From Catalinimonas alkaloidigena (GTDB lineage: Bacteria; Bacteroidota; Bacteroidia; Cytophagales; Cyclobacteriaceae): a DNA stretch of 64,000 nt. The stretch is from assembly GCF_029504655.1 (NCBI RefSeq), contig NZ_JAQFIL010000001.1, forward strand, positions 7,040,001 to 7,104,000. Reading direction: 5' to 3'. The position numbers and the translations under genes were made by a program. Within the stretch, counting starts at the first letter, position 1. Each line of letters starts with the position of its first letter. The notes beneath the pieces were generated by a model. The model was given only the letters and a program-made list of their open reading frames with translations. It searched no databases and was not told the origin of the DNA. Below are positions 10,243 through 18,331 of the stretch, one piece after another.

Positions 10243-10770
10243 ATGGAAGTTATCGTAGAGTTTGCCAAGTTTATCTTGCCGGCAGCAATTGTTTTGTATG
10301 CCATGTACCTTACTGTAAAATCTTTTCTTGATAAAGAGATGGCCCAAAAGATGGTAGATATCAAAGCTCAGAACTCTACCGCTATTATTCCCACCCGTTT
10401 ACAAGCTTATGAGCGGTTAACTTTGCTTTTAGAACGCATTACGCCCAATAACCTGGTGTTTAGACTCAATGACAGTGGATACTCTGCTAAGGAATTTCAT
10501 CAGATACTGGTAGCGAATATACGTGAAGAGTTTAATCATAACCTTTCACAGCAGGTGTACGTGAGTGACGAAGTGTGGAGTATGACTAAAAATGCAGTAG
10601 AAGATGTGATATTGAGTATTAACCAGGCCTCACAAAATCTGGAAGATGATGCCCGTAGCATTGACCTGGGCCGAAAAATAATAGACCAGCAAATGCAGGC
10701 TCAGAACGAGCAAGATGCAGTAAGCCAAGCGCTCTCCGCATTAAAAAATGAAGTACGTCAGAATTTTTAG
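10243..10770 (+). CDS. Membrane-anchored protein of unknown function
   Basis: 175 residues. One N-terminal membrane helix (about residues 8-26, ILPAAIVLYAMYLTVKSFL) leads into a soluble, mostly helical region with many Asn, Gln and Glu. The pattern RLQAYERLTLLLERITPNNL (about 52-71) and a Gln-rich C-terminal helix look like a conserved family, but I cannot attach a function. It has its own promoter-like element and is followed 60 bases later by a DUF1232 protein on the same strand, so the two may share a transcript. Confidence 0.75.
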   Translation: MEVIVEFAKFILPAAIVLYAMYLTVKSFLDKEMAQKMVDIKAQNSTAIIPTRLQAYERLTLLLERITPNNLVFRLNDSGYSAKEFHQILVANIREEFNHNLSQQVYVSDEVWSMTKNAVEDVILSINQASQNLEDDARSIDLGRKIIDQQMQAQNEQDAVSQALSALKNEVRQNF

Positions 10771-10829
10771 TGAAACTGTATGACAGTATGCACAGTTACC
10801 CATAAGTAACACTAAACAGTTTCTATTGT

Positions 10830-11258
10830 ATGGCATTTTATGATAAAGCATATACTGAAGAGAACTACAGCTTTAAGAAAGCAAAAAAAAGAGCTTCAGG
10901 TATATTACAAGACCCAGATCGGCTGAAAAAGCTGTTAGCCAATTCTGCTAAAAAAGTTCGGGCCATTGGCAATGACAATGAGAGTTTACAAAAGCTGAAG
11001 CATCAGGTCAATACATTTAACCGTATGACCAGAGCGTATGTAAGCGGGGAGTACCGCAATGTACCCTGGAAAAATGTGCTTATGGTTACGGCAGGTATCG
11101 TTTATTTCGTTATGCCACTGGACCTCATCCCCGATTTTATTCCTCTTACCGGCTTTCTTGATGATCTGACTGTGCTGATGTGGGTTTTTAATTCCGTGCA
11201 GGGCACTATAGAAGAGTTTGAAGAATGGGAAAATACAGATGCTCAGCAGATGAAATAA
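10830..11258 (+). CDS. DUF1232 / YkvA-family membrane protein
   Basis: 142 residues. The core VPWKNVLMVTAGIVYFVMPL followed by DLIPDFIPLTGFLDDLTVL (about residues 79-117) is the DUF1232 signature: a membrane hairpin with the invariant D-xx-PDxxP motif. The first 70 residues are a charged cytoplasmic helix region. YkvA-like proteins are small membrane proteins of unknown biochemical role. About 150 bases without a convincing gene follow, containing only a 25-codon frame. Confidence 0.88.
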   Translation: MAFYDKAYTEENYSFKKAKKRASGILQDPDRLKKLLANSAKKVRAIGNDNESLQKLKHQVNTFNRMTRAYVSGEYRNVPWKNVLMVTAGIVYFVMPLDLIPDFIPLTGFLDDLTVLMWVFNSVQGTIEEFEEWENTDAQQMK

Positions 11259-11411
11259 CAAGAGAGGTCTATGGCTAAAACTCGTTCAAAGGGGATGCTT
11301 GCTGTATCTAAGTCCTACATTGTTGAGGAACTTTATCAAGAGCTTTAAGAAAGAAACAGTCAACATGATTAGCATTTTTTAAAGTAGGTAGCACAAATCA
11401 CTGACTAAGCA

Positions 11412-12443
11412 TTGGATTCATTAACACAGGCAGTACTCGGGGCAACTGTAGGTGAGGTAGTCCTTGGAAAAAAAGTAGGAAACAAAGCCCCGTTCTGGGG
11501 AGCTGTAGCGGGCACTATACCTGACCTGGATGTAGTGCTTAATTTTTTTGTAGGCGAAGTACAAAGCACTATATGGCATCGCACTTTTTCTCATTCATTA
11601 TTGGTACTTACGCTGGTGACGCCTGTATTTGGCTACTTGGTATTTCTCCTCTATCGGCGATCTTCTGTGGCGAGTTTTGGTGATTGGTCCAACCTCTTTT
11701 TTTGGGGGCTGATTACACATCCACTATTGGATAGCTTTACTAACTACGGGACCATGATCTTTTATCCTCTGAGTGATGTGAGGGTTGCCTGGCGTACCAT
11801 CTTTATTGTTGACCCGCTTTATACTTTACCGCTGCTTTTTGCCAGTATAGCGGTTTTATTTATGGCGAAAACATCGCTTATAAGAAAGCGAACTGCGGTC
11901 TTAGCATTATCTATCAGTACATTTTATCTGTTCTTGACGATAATTAACAAAATTAATGTCAACCATATAGTAGAAGAAAACCTAAAGAGCCAAAGCATTA
12001 GTCATCAGAAATATATGACTTCCCCTACTTTTTTTAATAACCTGCTATGGTCAGTAGTGGTTAAGGCAGACGGCCAGTATTATGTAGGCTATTATTCACT
12101 GCTCGATGATGATAAACAGATAGACTTCAGTGAAATTCCGCAACAAAAAGCTTTATTGTTACCTTATCTTCAGGGAGCTGATGCGGAGAGCAGAGCCTTA
12201 CTCCTGGAACTGATAGAGTTTACCGAGTATTTTTATGCGCTAGAGCCAGGAGAAAACAGTATATATCTCTATGACCTTCGTTTTGGTAAAATCAGCGGCT
12301 GGTTTAAATATACTCGGGATTTTATTTTTTCATTTCATATCCAGGACAAAAACAGTGGAATAGAAATTAATAGAACGCCTTCTGAATTAGAGTTAAAAGA
12401 TGAAAGCGTTAATAGGCTCCTTGAGCGAACGCTGGGAAAATAA
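11412..12443 (+). CDS. Metal-dependent hydrolase, YdjM/DUF457-like, integral membrane
   Basis: 343 residues with several membrane helices. The N-terminus MDSLTQAVLGATVGEVVLG and the motif pair GTIPDLD plus WHRTFSHSLL are characteristic of the YdjM/DUF457 group, in which Asp and His residues are thought to bind metal. The start is a TTG at 11412, chosen because the family begins exactly at DSLTQ and no ATG is available. The C-terminal 140 residues are soluble and less conserved. A gene with a related PDLD/HRxxSH pattern lies at 52.7 kb. Substrate unknown. Confidence 0.82.
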   Translation: MDSLTQAVLGATVGEVVLGKKVGNKAPFWGAVAGTIPDLDVVLNFFVGEVQSTIWHRTFSHSLLVLTLVTPVFGYLVFLLYRRSSVASFGDWSNLFFWGLITHPLLDSFTNYGTMIFYPLSDVRVAWRTIFIVDPLYTLPLLFASIAVLFMAKTSLIRKRTAVLALSISTFYLFLTIINKINVNHIVEENLKSQSISHQKYMTSPTFFNNLLWSVVVKADGQYYVGYYSLLDDDKQIDFSEIPQQKALLLPYLQGADAESRALLLELIEFTEYFYALEPGENSIYLYDLRFGKISGWFKYTRDFIFSFHIQDKNSGIEINRTPSELELKDESVNRLLERTLGK

Positions 12444-12455
12444 ACTAAACAAACT

Positions 12456-13124
12456 ATGGAAAATAAAAATGCATTAATCGCAGGAGCTACCGGCCTGATT
12501 GGTAGTGAATTATTACGCATATTAAAGCATCATCCTTATTATCAGAAAGTATATGTGCTGACCAGAAGACCTTTGGACATCAGCCATGAGCGGATTACAG
12601 AAATCATTGTCAATTTTGATGAGCTTAGTGCTGCCGATTTACCGCAGATAGATGATATTTATTGTTGCCTGGGAACTACTATGAAAAAAGCAGGCTCCAA
12701 AGAGGGTTTTCGTAAGGTTGACTATGATTACCCTCTTAAACTGGCAAAGCTGGGAAAAGAAAAGGGAGCCAGGCAGTATCTTATAGTAACAGCATTGGGT
12801 GCAGACAAAAAATCCCGCTTTTTTTACAATCAGGTAAAAGGTGAAGCAGAAGAGGCAATCGCTGCTACTGGCTATGAAGCTTTGCATATTTTTCGTCCTT
12901 CTATACTTTTAGGTGACAGAGGCGAAAACAGAACTGGAGAGCGCATAGGTCAGGTGATGATGAATGTCATGAGTCCTCTTATGTTAGGAACGCTCAAAAA
13001 ATATCGCCCGATAGAAGGTAAAAATGTAGCAGAGGCTATGTTCATCGCAGCCAAGCAGAACCTTAAGGGGCCTCATCTTTTTGAATCAGAAAAAATTAAA
13101 ATACTAGCCAAAAGCGAACTATGA
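12456..13124 (+). CDS. NAD(P)-binding Rossmann-fold oxidoreductase (NmrA/SDR-like)
   Basis: 222 residues. The dinucleotide-binding GATGLIGSELLRIL loop is at residues 10-23. A CCLGTTMKKAGS segment (about 69-80), FRKVDYDYP and the later IFRPSILLGDRGENR stretch match the short atypical SDR group that includes HTATIP2/TIP30-like proteins. Substrate unknown. It overlaps the next gene, dtd, by four bases (ATGA), and dtd overlaps the third gene by one, making a compact three-gene unit. Confidence 0.85.
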   Translation: MENKNALIAGATGLIGSELLRILKHHPYYQKVYVLTRRPLDISHERITEIIVNFDELSAADLPQIDDIYCCLGTTMKKAGSKEGFRKVDYDYPLKLAKLGKEKGARQYLIVTALGADKKSRFFYNQVKGEAEEAIAATGYEALHIFRPSILLGDRGENRTGERIGQVMMNVMSPLMLGTLKKYRPIEGKNVAEAMFIAAKQNLKGPHLFESEKIKILAKSEL

Positions 13125-13573
13125 TTGCAGTCATCCAACGTGTAGCAGAAGCATCAGTCACTATTGAAAAACAGGTAAAAGGAAAAATTGACACAGGTCT
13201 ACTCATTCTCCTCGGTATAGAAGAGGCTGACGGAGAAGAAGATATAAGCTGGCTAAGCCGTAAAATAGCTAATCTAAGGGTTTTTAATGATGAAGAAGGT
13301 GTGATGAATAAAAGCTTACTGGATATTGACGGAAACTTACTGGTCATCAGTCAGTTTACCTTACATGCCAGTACTAAAAAAGGCAACCGGCCTTCATATA
13401 TCAAAGCAGCTAAACCGGATACGGCGGTGCCTTTGTATAAAAAGTTTATCAAAGCCTGTGAGCAGCAAATTGGTAAAATTGTAGCAACGGGTGAGTTTGG
13501 TGCAGATATGAAAGTAGGCCTAATCAATGACGGCCCGGTAACCATCATCATCGATACTAAAGATAAAAAGTAA
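13121..13573 (+). CDS. dtd: D-aminoacyl-tRNA deacylase
   Basis: 150 residues, the standard DTD size. The enzyme frees tRNAs wrongly charged with D-amino acids or glycine. The two family signatures are visible: SQFTLHASTKKGNRPS (about 79-94) and the C-terminal NDGPVT cross-subunit motif near residue 138, with a D in place of the usual G in NGPVT. The start overlaps the preceding stop as ATGA. An alanine-racemase-like gene lies further on at 40.9 kb but is not linked. Confidence 0.93.
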   Translation: MIAVIQRVAEASVTIEKQVKGKIDTGLLILLGIEEADGEEDISWLSRKIANLRVFNDEEGVMNKSLLDIDGNLLVISQFTLHASTKKGNRPSYIKAAKPDTAVPLYKKFIKACEQQIGKIVATGEFGADMKVGLINDGPVTIIIDTKDKK

Positions 13574-13902
13574 TGACCTTAGAAGAAGCACAAAGGCAGG
13601 TAGATGAGTGGATCAATACCACTGGGGTACGTTATTTCAGCGAACTTACCAATATGGCTGTTCTAACCGAAGAAGTGGGGGAAGTCGCCCGTCTGATTTC
13701 TCGTCAATATGGAGATCAGTCGTTTAAAGAAAGTGACAAAGGGAAAGAACTCAGCGATGAATTAGCAGATGTGTTGTGGGTTGTCATCTGCCTGGCCAAT
13801 CAAACCGGAGTAAATTTAACTGAAGCCTTTGAAAAAAATATGGAGAAAAAAACGAAAAGAGATAAGGACCGTCATAAGAAAAATAAAAAGCTGGAATCCT
13901 GA
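13573..13902 (+). CDS. MazG-like nucleotide pyrophosphohydrolase
   Basis: 109 residues, one MazG-type all-alpha NTP pyrophosphohydrolase unit. The metal-binding pattern TEEVGEVAR (about 31-39) followed by ELSDELADVLWVVICLAN (about 58-75), with EExxE and ExxD arrangements, is typical of the MazG/dUTPase superfamily, which hydrolyses non-canonical or excess NTPs. It starts within the TAATG overlap with dtd, so it is translated from the same message. The C-terminus is very Lys-rich. Confidence 0.88.
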   Translation: MTLEEAQRQVDEWINTTGVRYFSELTNMAVLTEEVGEVARLISRQYGDQSFKESDKGKELSDELADVLWVVICLANQTGVNLTEAFEKNMEKKTKRDKDRHKKNKKLES

Positions 13903-13910
13903 ATAACTGG

Positions 13911-13934
13911 GTATAATAATGCAAATTATTATAC
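13911..13934 (+). terminator. AT-rich hairpin after the MazG-like gene
   Basis: A perfect 10-bp stem (GTATAATAAT / ATTATTATAC) around a GCAA tetraloop lies eight bases after the stop codon. No T-run follows, so it may slow or protect transcript ends and not terminate strictly. Confidence 0.4.
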
Positions 13935-14100
13935 AATCGTGATTTATGGGAGAATATTGGTATAATATAATTTTAGGAAGTTCATCATAAGCTTTCAAGT
14001 GTTAGAGTTGGCATGTGAACAAATTGGTTTTACGCGTAATTGGGCACTATATTCGTAGTATCACAAGTTATTTTTTGGCTCAAATCTCACGGAATTATAT

Positions 14101-17100
14101 ATGAAAAATTATCTTTCTTTTCACGGCTTTTATATCAGTATTTTATTGCTTATCTCTTCTTTTGCGCAGGCACAAAATTACTGCAATTGGGAAACGCTAT
14201 CTCCGGCATCGAGCCATCGGGTAGAAGCCATGACAGCATTAGTCAATGATAAGCTTTATGTGTTTTCTGGTTTTGGTTTTGAAATAAAAATTCTTTCTAC
14301 CACAACTATGTATGATCCGGCAACAGATAGCTGGACGGAGAAAGCCCCAATACCTATACCGGTTACGCATACTGGGGCAATAACTGTAGGTGAAGAAGTA
14401 TGGCTGGCAGGGGGCTTTGAAGGTGATAATCCCGGAGTATCAATCAATGCTGTTCAAGTCTATAATACAGTTACTGATAAGTGGCGATCTGGTCCGCCTT
14501 TACCGCAGAAAAGAGCCTCAGCTGCAATGGCGCTTGTAGGACGTAAACTACATGTCTTCGGAGGCTTAAAAGAAGATCGCCAGACTGATGTTGCTGATCA
14601 CTATGTGTTAGATTTAGATAATGAGGCAAAAGGATGGACAAAAGCTGCACCTCTTCCGGAGGCGAGAAATCATTTGAGCGCAGCAACAGTCGGAGGTAAA
14701 ATTTACGCTATCGGCGGACAAAAAGGACATGATGAAAGCATTGTCAATACTGCTTTACTTCATGCTTATGATCCTGTGACAAATCAATGGGAAAGAAAAG
14801 CGGATTTAACTTTTGAGAGATCACATTTTGAACCTGCCACCTTTGTACTAGACGGACAAATCTATATAGTAGGGGGAAGAACGGAGTTTGAGTTTTTTAA
14901 CGAAATCACAAAATACTCGCCTGAAACCAATACATGGACCGAAGTATGCGGCCTTCCTCTAAAGCTACTGGCCCCTGCGGCCCGCGTGATCAATGATCAG
15001 CTTTATATTACACATGGGGGTGATAATAATGTAAGGAACCCACTTAATACTGTATGGAAACGGCCTATAGAAAGAAACTTTTCAGCTGATATGGGCTTTC
15101 TCCGAACCTCACTAACATTAACGCTAAGCGCAGGAAGCCAAAAAACCATAAAAGAAGCCTTATGGGTAAAAAGTGATGCCCCACAGTATACGCTCTCTTT
15201 GAGTGGAAATCCTTCCTGGATTACCGGGAATGCTTTTTCTGGACAGGCATCTCACGAAGGAGATCAGGTCAATATTGTTATAGATGCGAGAGGTCTTGCT
15301 CCCGGAAATTACAGTACGGTACTCAAAGCAACGGCCCCGGGTTATGCTACGGCTGAACTACCAGTTTCTATTACAGTGACCGATAACACAATTGCCGAGG
15401 CTATATTTCTAAATGCTGGTGGCGGAGAGACCGCTACTTTTAATGGCGCAACCTATATTAATGATAGCAATAGTTCTGCCTTCTACGATAGTGAACATAC
15501 ATACACTAATCCCGCCTTATCAAATATACTTTACCAAACGGAAAGAGGTTCAATGAATGATGCAGGCAGTTTAACTTATGACATTCCGGTAGCAAATGGA
15601 AAATACACCGTTAGGACACATCATGCAGAATTATACTATGGTTATAAAAAAACCAATGGACCTGGCAAAAGAGTATTTGATATTAGTTTGGAAAGCCAAC
15701 TTGTAGAAGAAAACGTAGACCTTTACATAGAAGGAGTAGGCGTAGGCTTAGCCTCCGAAGCCAAAGTGTTTACCTTCGAGGAAGTAGAAGTTGTGGATGG
15801 TAGCCTCACCCTGACAATGGAGGCTTCAGTAAATAGACCTACCCTATCAGCGCTGGAAATTATTCCGGAAAATATTTCTCCCACAGATGAAATCTGGCTG
15901 GAAGCTGAGGAAGCCTCCATAGGAAGTAATTGGGAGGTGGGCGAGGCTAATGAAGCCTCAGGCAGTCAATATATTACAGTAAAGGCAGGAAGGAATAGCC
16001 ATGCTCAGGCTCCTTCAGGCGAGGCTAATCATGTGAGCTTCAATTTTAATGTGAGTCAGGCAGGAGAATATCAGATCTTTGCCCGGGTAAAAGCCCCTAC
16101 TTATGGTGATGATTCATTTTGGGTAAAAGTAAACGATGGAGAGTGGATAAGCTGGATGAAGGGGGTACAAACAGCTACTTTTGCGTGGAAAGAAGTTACA
16201 GAAGGCTTGTTTTCGCTTCAGCAAGGTTTGAATACCCTAACTTTTGCTTATCGTGAAGATGGAGCTCTCCTGGATAAAATTCATATCATTAGCATAGCAC
16301 CATCCTCCAGTCCTCCCTCTCCCGATATTTGGTTAGAGAGCGAGTGTGCCTCTTCTATAGGAAGTAATTGGGAGGTGGGCGAGGCTAATGAAGCCTCAGG
16401 CAGTCAATATATTACAGTAAAGGCAGGAAGGAATAGCCATGCTCAGGCTCCTTCAGGCGAGGCTAATCATGTGAGCTTCAATTTTAATGTGAGTCAGGCA
16501 GGAGAATATCAGATCTTTGCCCGGGTAAAAGCCCCTACTTATGGTGATGATTCATTTTGGGTAAAAGTAAACGATGGAGAGTGGATAAGCTGGATGAAGG
16601 GGGTACAAACAGCTACTTTTGCGTGGAAAGAAGTTACAGAAGGCTTGTTTTCGCTTCAGCAAGGTTTGAATACCCTAACTTTTGCTTATCGTGAAGATGG
16701 AGCTCTCCTGGATAAAGTTTTTATTACTCTGGATGGTCAGGGGCCTCAAGGAACTGGAGAAGGTGCTATCAATTGTTCAGATGAAAATAATAATGCCAGA
16801 ATTGCAGCTTCAAAGAAGCAGGCAGACATCATGTTTGATGATATACAATACAGTACTGAGCAGAAAAGTATTTCTTCAGCGTTTTTAGTTTATCCTAACC
16901 CTACTACCGATGAAGTGAAAATTCAGTTGGGAAAACAATTTGAAAAAGGCAATATCTTATACTTGTATGATTCAAAAGGGGTGCTCCAGCAGCAGATACG
17001 AATAACGAACCACAATATATCATTGGGTACGAAACAGCTACCTGCCGGTATATACTATATAAAATACCATGATGGGAAGAACAGCATAAGCCGTAAGCTT

Positions 17101-17115
17101 ATGGTGAGCAAATAA
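14101..17115 (+). CDS. Secreted kelch / malectin-like / CBM-like protein with type IX secretion sorting domain
   Basis: 1004 residues. A signal peptide (1-24, ending SFAQAQ) leads into a six-blade kelch propeller (about 30-325; repeats such as KLYVFSG, KLHVFGG, KIYAIGG, QIYIVGG). Next comes a short beta domain (about 340-430), then a malectin-like domain (about 435-590, starting FLNAGGG). Two identical CBM6/35-like modules (about 600-726 and 746-872) follow, and the chain ends with a T9SS type A sorting domain (YPNPTTDEVKIQLG to the final KLMVSK). It should be exported and attached at the surface, binding glycans or proteins. No catalytic domain is evident. The two modules are encoded by perfect DNA repeats. 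Confidence 0.9.
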   Translation: MKNYLSFHGFYISILLLISSFAQAQNYCNWETLSPASSHRVEAMTALVNDKLYVFSGFGFEIKILSTTTMYDPATDSWTEKAPIPIPVTHTGAITVGEEVWLAGGFEGDNPGVSINAVQVYNTVTDKWRSGPPLPQKRASAAMALVGRKLHVFGGLKEDRQTDVADHYVLDLDNEAKGWTKAAPLPEARNHLSAATVGGKIYAIGGQKGHDESIVNTALLHAYDPVTNQWERKADLTFERSHFEPATFVLDGQIYIVGGRTEFEFFNEITKYSPETNTWTEVCGLPLKLLAPAARVINDQLYITHGGDNNVRNPLNTVWKRPIERNFSADMGFLRTSLTLTLSAGSQKTIKEALWVKSDAPQYTLSLSGNPSWITGNAFSGQASHEGDQVNIVIDARGLAPGNYSTVLKATAPGYATAELPVSITVTDNTIAEAIFLNAGGGETATFNGATYINDSNSSAFYDSEHTYTNPALSNILYQTERGSMNDAGSLTYDIPVANGKYTVRTHHAELYYGYKKTNGPGKRVFDISLESQLVEENVDLYIEGVGVGLASEAKVFTFEEVEVVDGSLTLTMEASVNRPTLSALEIIPENISPTDEIWLEAEEASIGSNWEVGEANEASGSQYITVKAGRNSHAQAPSGEANHVSFNFNVSQAGEYQIFARVKAPTYGDDSFWVKVNDGEWISWMKGVQTATFAWKEVTEGLFSLQQGLNTLTFAYREDGALLDKIHIISIAPSSSPPSPDIWLESECASSIGSNWEVGEANEASGSQYITVKAGRNSHAQAPSGEANHVSFNFNVSQAGEYQIFARVKAPTYGDDSFWVKVNDGEWISWMKGVQTATFAWKEVTEGLFSLQQGLNTLTFAYREDGALLDKVFITLDGQGPQGTGEGAINCSDENNNARIAASKKQADIMFDDIQYSTEQKSISSAFLVYPNPTTDEVKIQLGKQFEKGNILYLYDSKGVLQQQIRITNHNISLGTKQLPAGIYYIKYHDGKNSISRKLMVSK
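15919..16278 (+). repeat. Direct repeat, copy 1 (360 bp)
   Basis: Copy 1 of a 360-bp direct repeat inside the kelch/CBM gene. By eye every base matches copy 2, offset by 438 bp, from ATAGGAAGTAATTGG to CTCCTGGATAAA. The frame is kept, so each copy encodes the same 120 residues. Confidence 0.95.
16357..16716 (+). repeat. Direct repeat, copy 2 (360 bp)
   Basis: Copy 2 of the repeat at 15919. The 78-bp linkers around the copies differ, so the homogeneous block has sharp ends, suggesting recent duplication or gene conversion. Confidence 0.95.
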
Positions 17116-17126
17116 ACGATAAGGAG

Positions 17127-17158
17127 ACGAGGATGAGCTTTAGCTTACTCATCCTCGT
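17127..17158 (+). terminator. Hairpin between convergent genes
   Basis: An 11-bp perfect inverted repeat (ACGAGGATGAG / CTCATCCTCGT) with a 10-base loop sits just after the kelch gene and overlaps the last codons of the convergent asparaginase gene. No T-run follows. It probably marks transcript ends on both strands. Confidence 0.5.
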
Positions 17159-18194
17159 AAATACCGATATACATTGTTCCTTCGGTGTCTATAGAGGCAC
17201 GGTACATTCCGGCAGTATTGAAAGGCAAAGCAATATTTCCTTCGCCATCGATGGAGATCACGCCACCGCCTCCCCCCATCTCAACCAGTTTATCTTTTAC
17301 TACTTCATTAGCAGCTTCTTTCAGGCTTAAACCTTTGTATTTCATCAGAGCGGCGATATCATAAGCCACCACAGAGCGGATAAAATATTCTCCGTGCCCG
17401 GTAGCAGATACTGCGCAGGTAGCATTGTCAGCATAAGTGCCTGCTCCGATGATGGGTACGTCCCCTACTCTGCCGTAGCGTTTGTTGGTCATTCCTCCTG
17501 TAGAGGTAGCGGCTGCCAGATTGCCGTTCTGATCCAATGCTACCGCGCCTACAGTACCAAACTTTCTATCCGGAAATTTAGCGTCTAATACACCCTGTCT
17601 GCGGTCACCTCCTTCATGATCCCCATCATGATCAAGCTGTTGTTTTTCAGTCTCTTTGATCCGTTGTAGCTGCTCATAACGACGGTCGGTAAAAAAGTAA
17701 GAGGGGGCTACCATATCCAGGCCCTGCTCTTTGGCAAACTGCTCTGCCCCTTCCCCGATCATCATGACATGGGGTGAGTTTTCCATTACAGCACGAGCCG
17801 CTGCTATAGGGCTTTTCACAGTAGAAATACCAGCTACAGTACCGGCATTACGGGTGGCTCCGTCCATGATCGCAGCATCCAGTTCATTCTTTCCATCATT
17901 AGTAAATACGGCGCCCTTGCCAGCATTAAAGAGAGGTGATTCTTCCATAGTCTGAATGGCTGTTACTGCTGCATCCAGACTGCTCCCTCCATCTTCCAAC
18001 ACTTTGTGTCCTGCCTTGAGAGCCTCTTCCAGTTTGGCGCGGTATTCAGCTTCGCGCTCAGGCGACATATTTTCTCTTTTGATGGTTCCGGCTCCTCCAT
18101 GAATAGCAATGGCAAACTTTCCGTGCTTACTCATCTGGGCAAAAGCAGTACTGCTTAAGAATATGAATGCTAGTAAGTAGATTATTCTTCTCAT
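17145..18194 (-). CDS. Isoaspartyl peptidase / L-asparaginase (plant type, Ntn hydrolase)
   Basis: 349 residues with a signal peptide (1-20, FLSSTAFAQ). The protein is a plant-type asparaginase precursor: IAIHGGAGT (29-37), SSLDAAVTAI (71-80), and the autocleavage site FGTVGAVAL with Thr214 as the new N-terminal nucleophile. STGGMTNKRYGRVGD forms the substrate loop. The family removes isoaspartyl residues from peptides and hydrolyses asparagine. Export suggests periplasmic amino acid scavenging. A Gly/His/Asp-rich linker before Thr214 is normal for the precursor. It ends against the kelch gene. Confidence 0.92.
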   Translation of the reverse strand: MRRIIYLLAFIFLSSTAFAQMSKHGKFAIAIHGGAGTIKRENMSPEREAEYRAKLEEALKAGHKVLEDGGSSLDAAVTAIQTMEESPLFNAGKGAVFTNDGKNELDAAIMDGATRNAGTVAGISTVKSPIAAARAVMENSPHVMMIGEGAEQFAKEQGLDMVAPSYFFTDRRYEQLQRIKETEKQQLDHDGDHEGGDRRQGVLDAKFPDRKFGTVGAVALDQNGNLAAATSTGGMTNKRYGRVGDVPIIGAGTYADNATCAVSATGHGEYFIRSVVAYDIAALMKYKGLSLKEAANEVVKDKLVEMGGGGGVISIDGEGNIALPFNTAGMYRASIDTEGTMYIGIYEDE

Positions 18195-18270
18195 GATAAG
18201 GTTAGGATTTGCTTATACCCGTAAGATACACAAAGAAGAGAACAAGCTTCAAGTGAATAAGCAATAATGC

Positions 18271-18303
18271 AAAAAAAGCGCAACGAAATATATCGCTGCG
18301 CTT
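18271..18303 (-). terminator. Terminator of the AsmA-like gene
   Basis: Read on the minus strand, an 11-bp stem with one mismatch (AAGCGCAGCGA / TCGTTGCGCTT) is followed by a run of seven T. It lies 29 bases after the stop codon of the AsmA-like gene. Confidence 0.75.
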
Positions 18304-18331
18304 GTAAAAACAGTATGGGTAGTAATAAGTA

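Noticed and set aside
11271..11348. A 25-codon frame beginning ATGGCTAAAACTCGT after the DUF1232 gene
   Set aside because: Too short to support as a gene without a recognised relative; it may be a chance frame.
14040..14249. A 69-codon frame overlapping the start of the kelch protein
   Set aside because: It runs out of frame across the signal peptide of a clearly real gene, and the codons look random.
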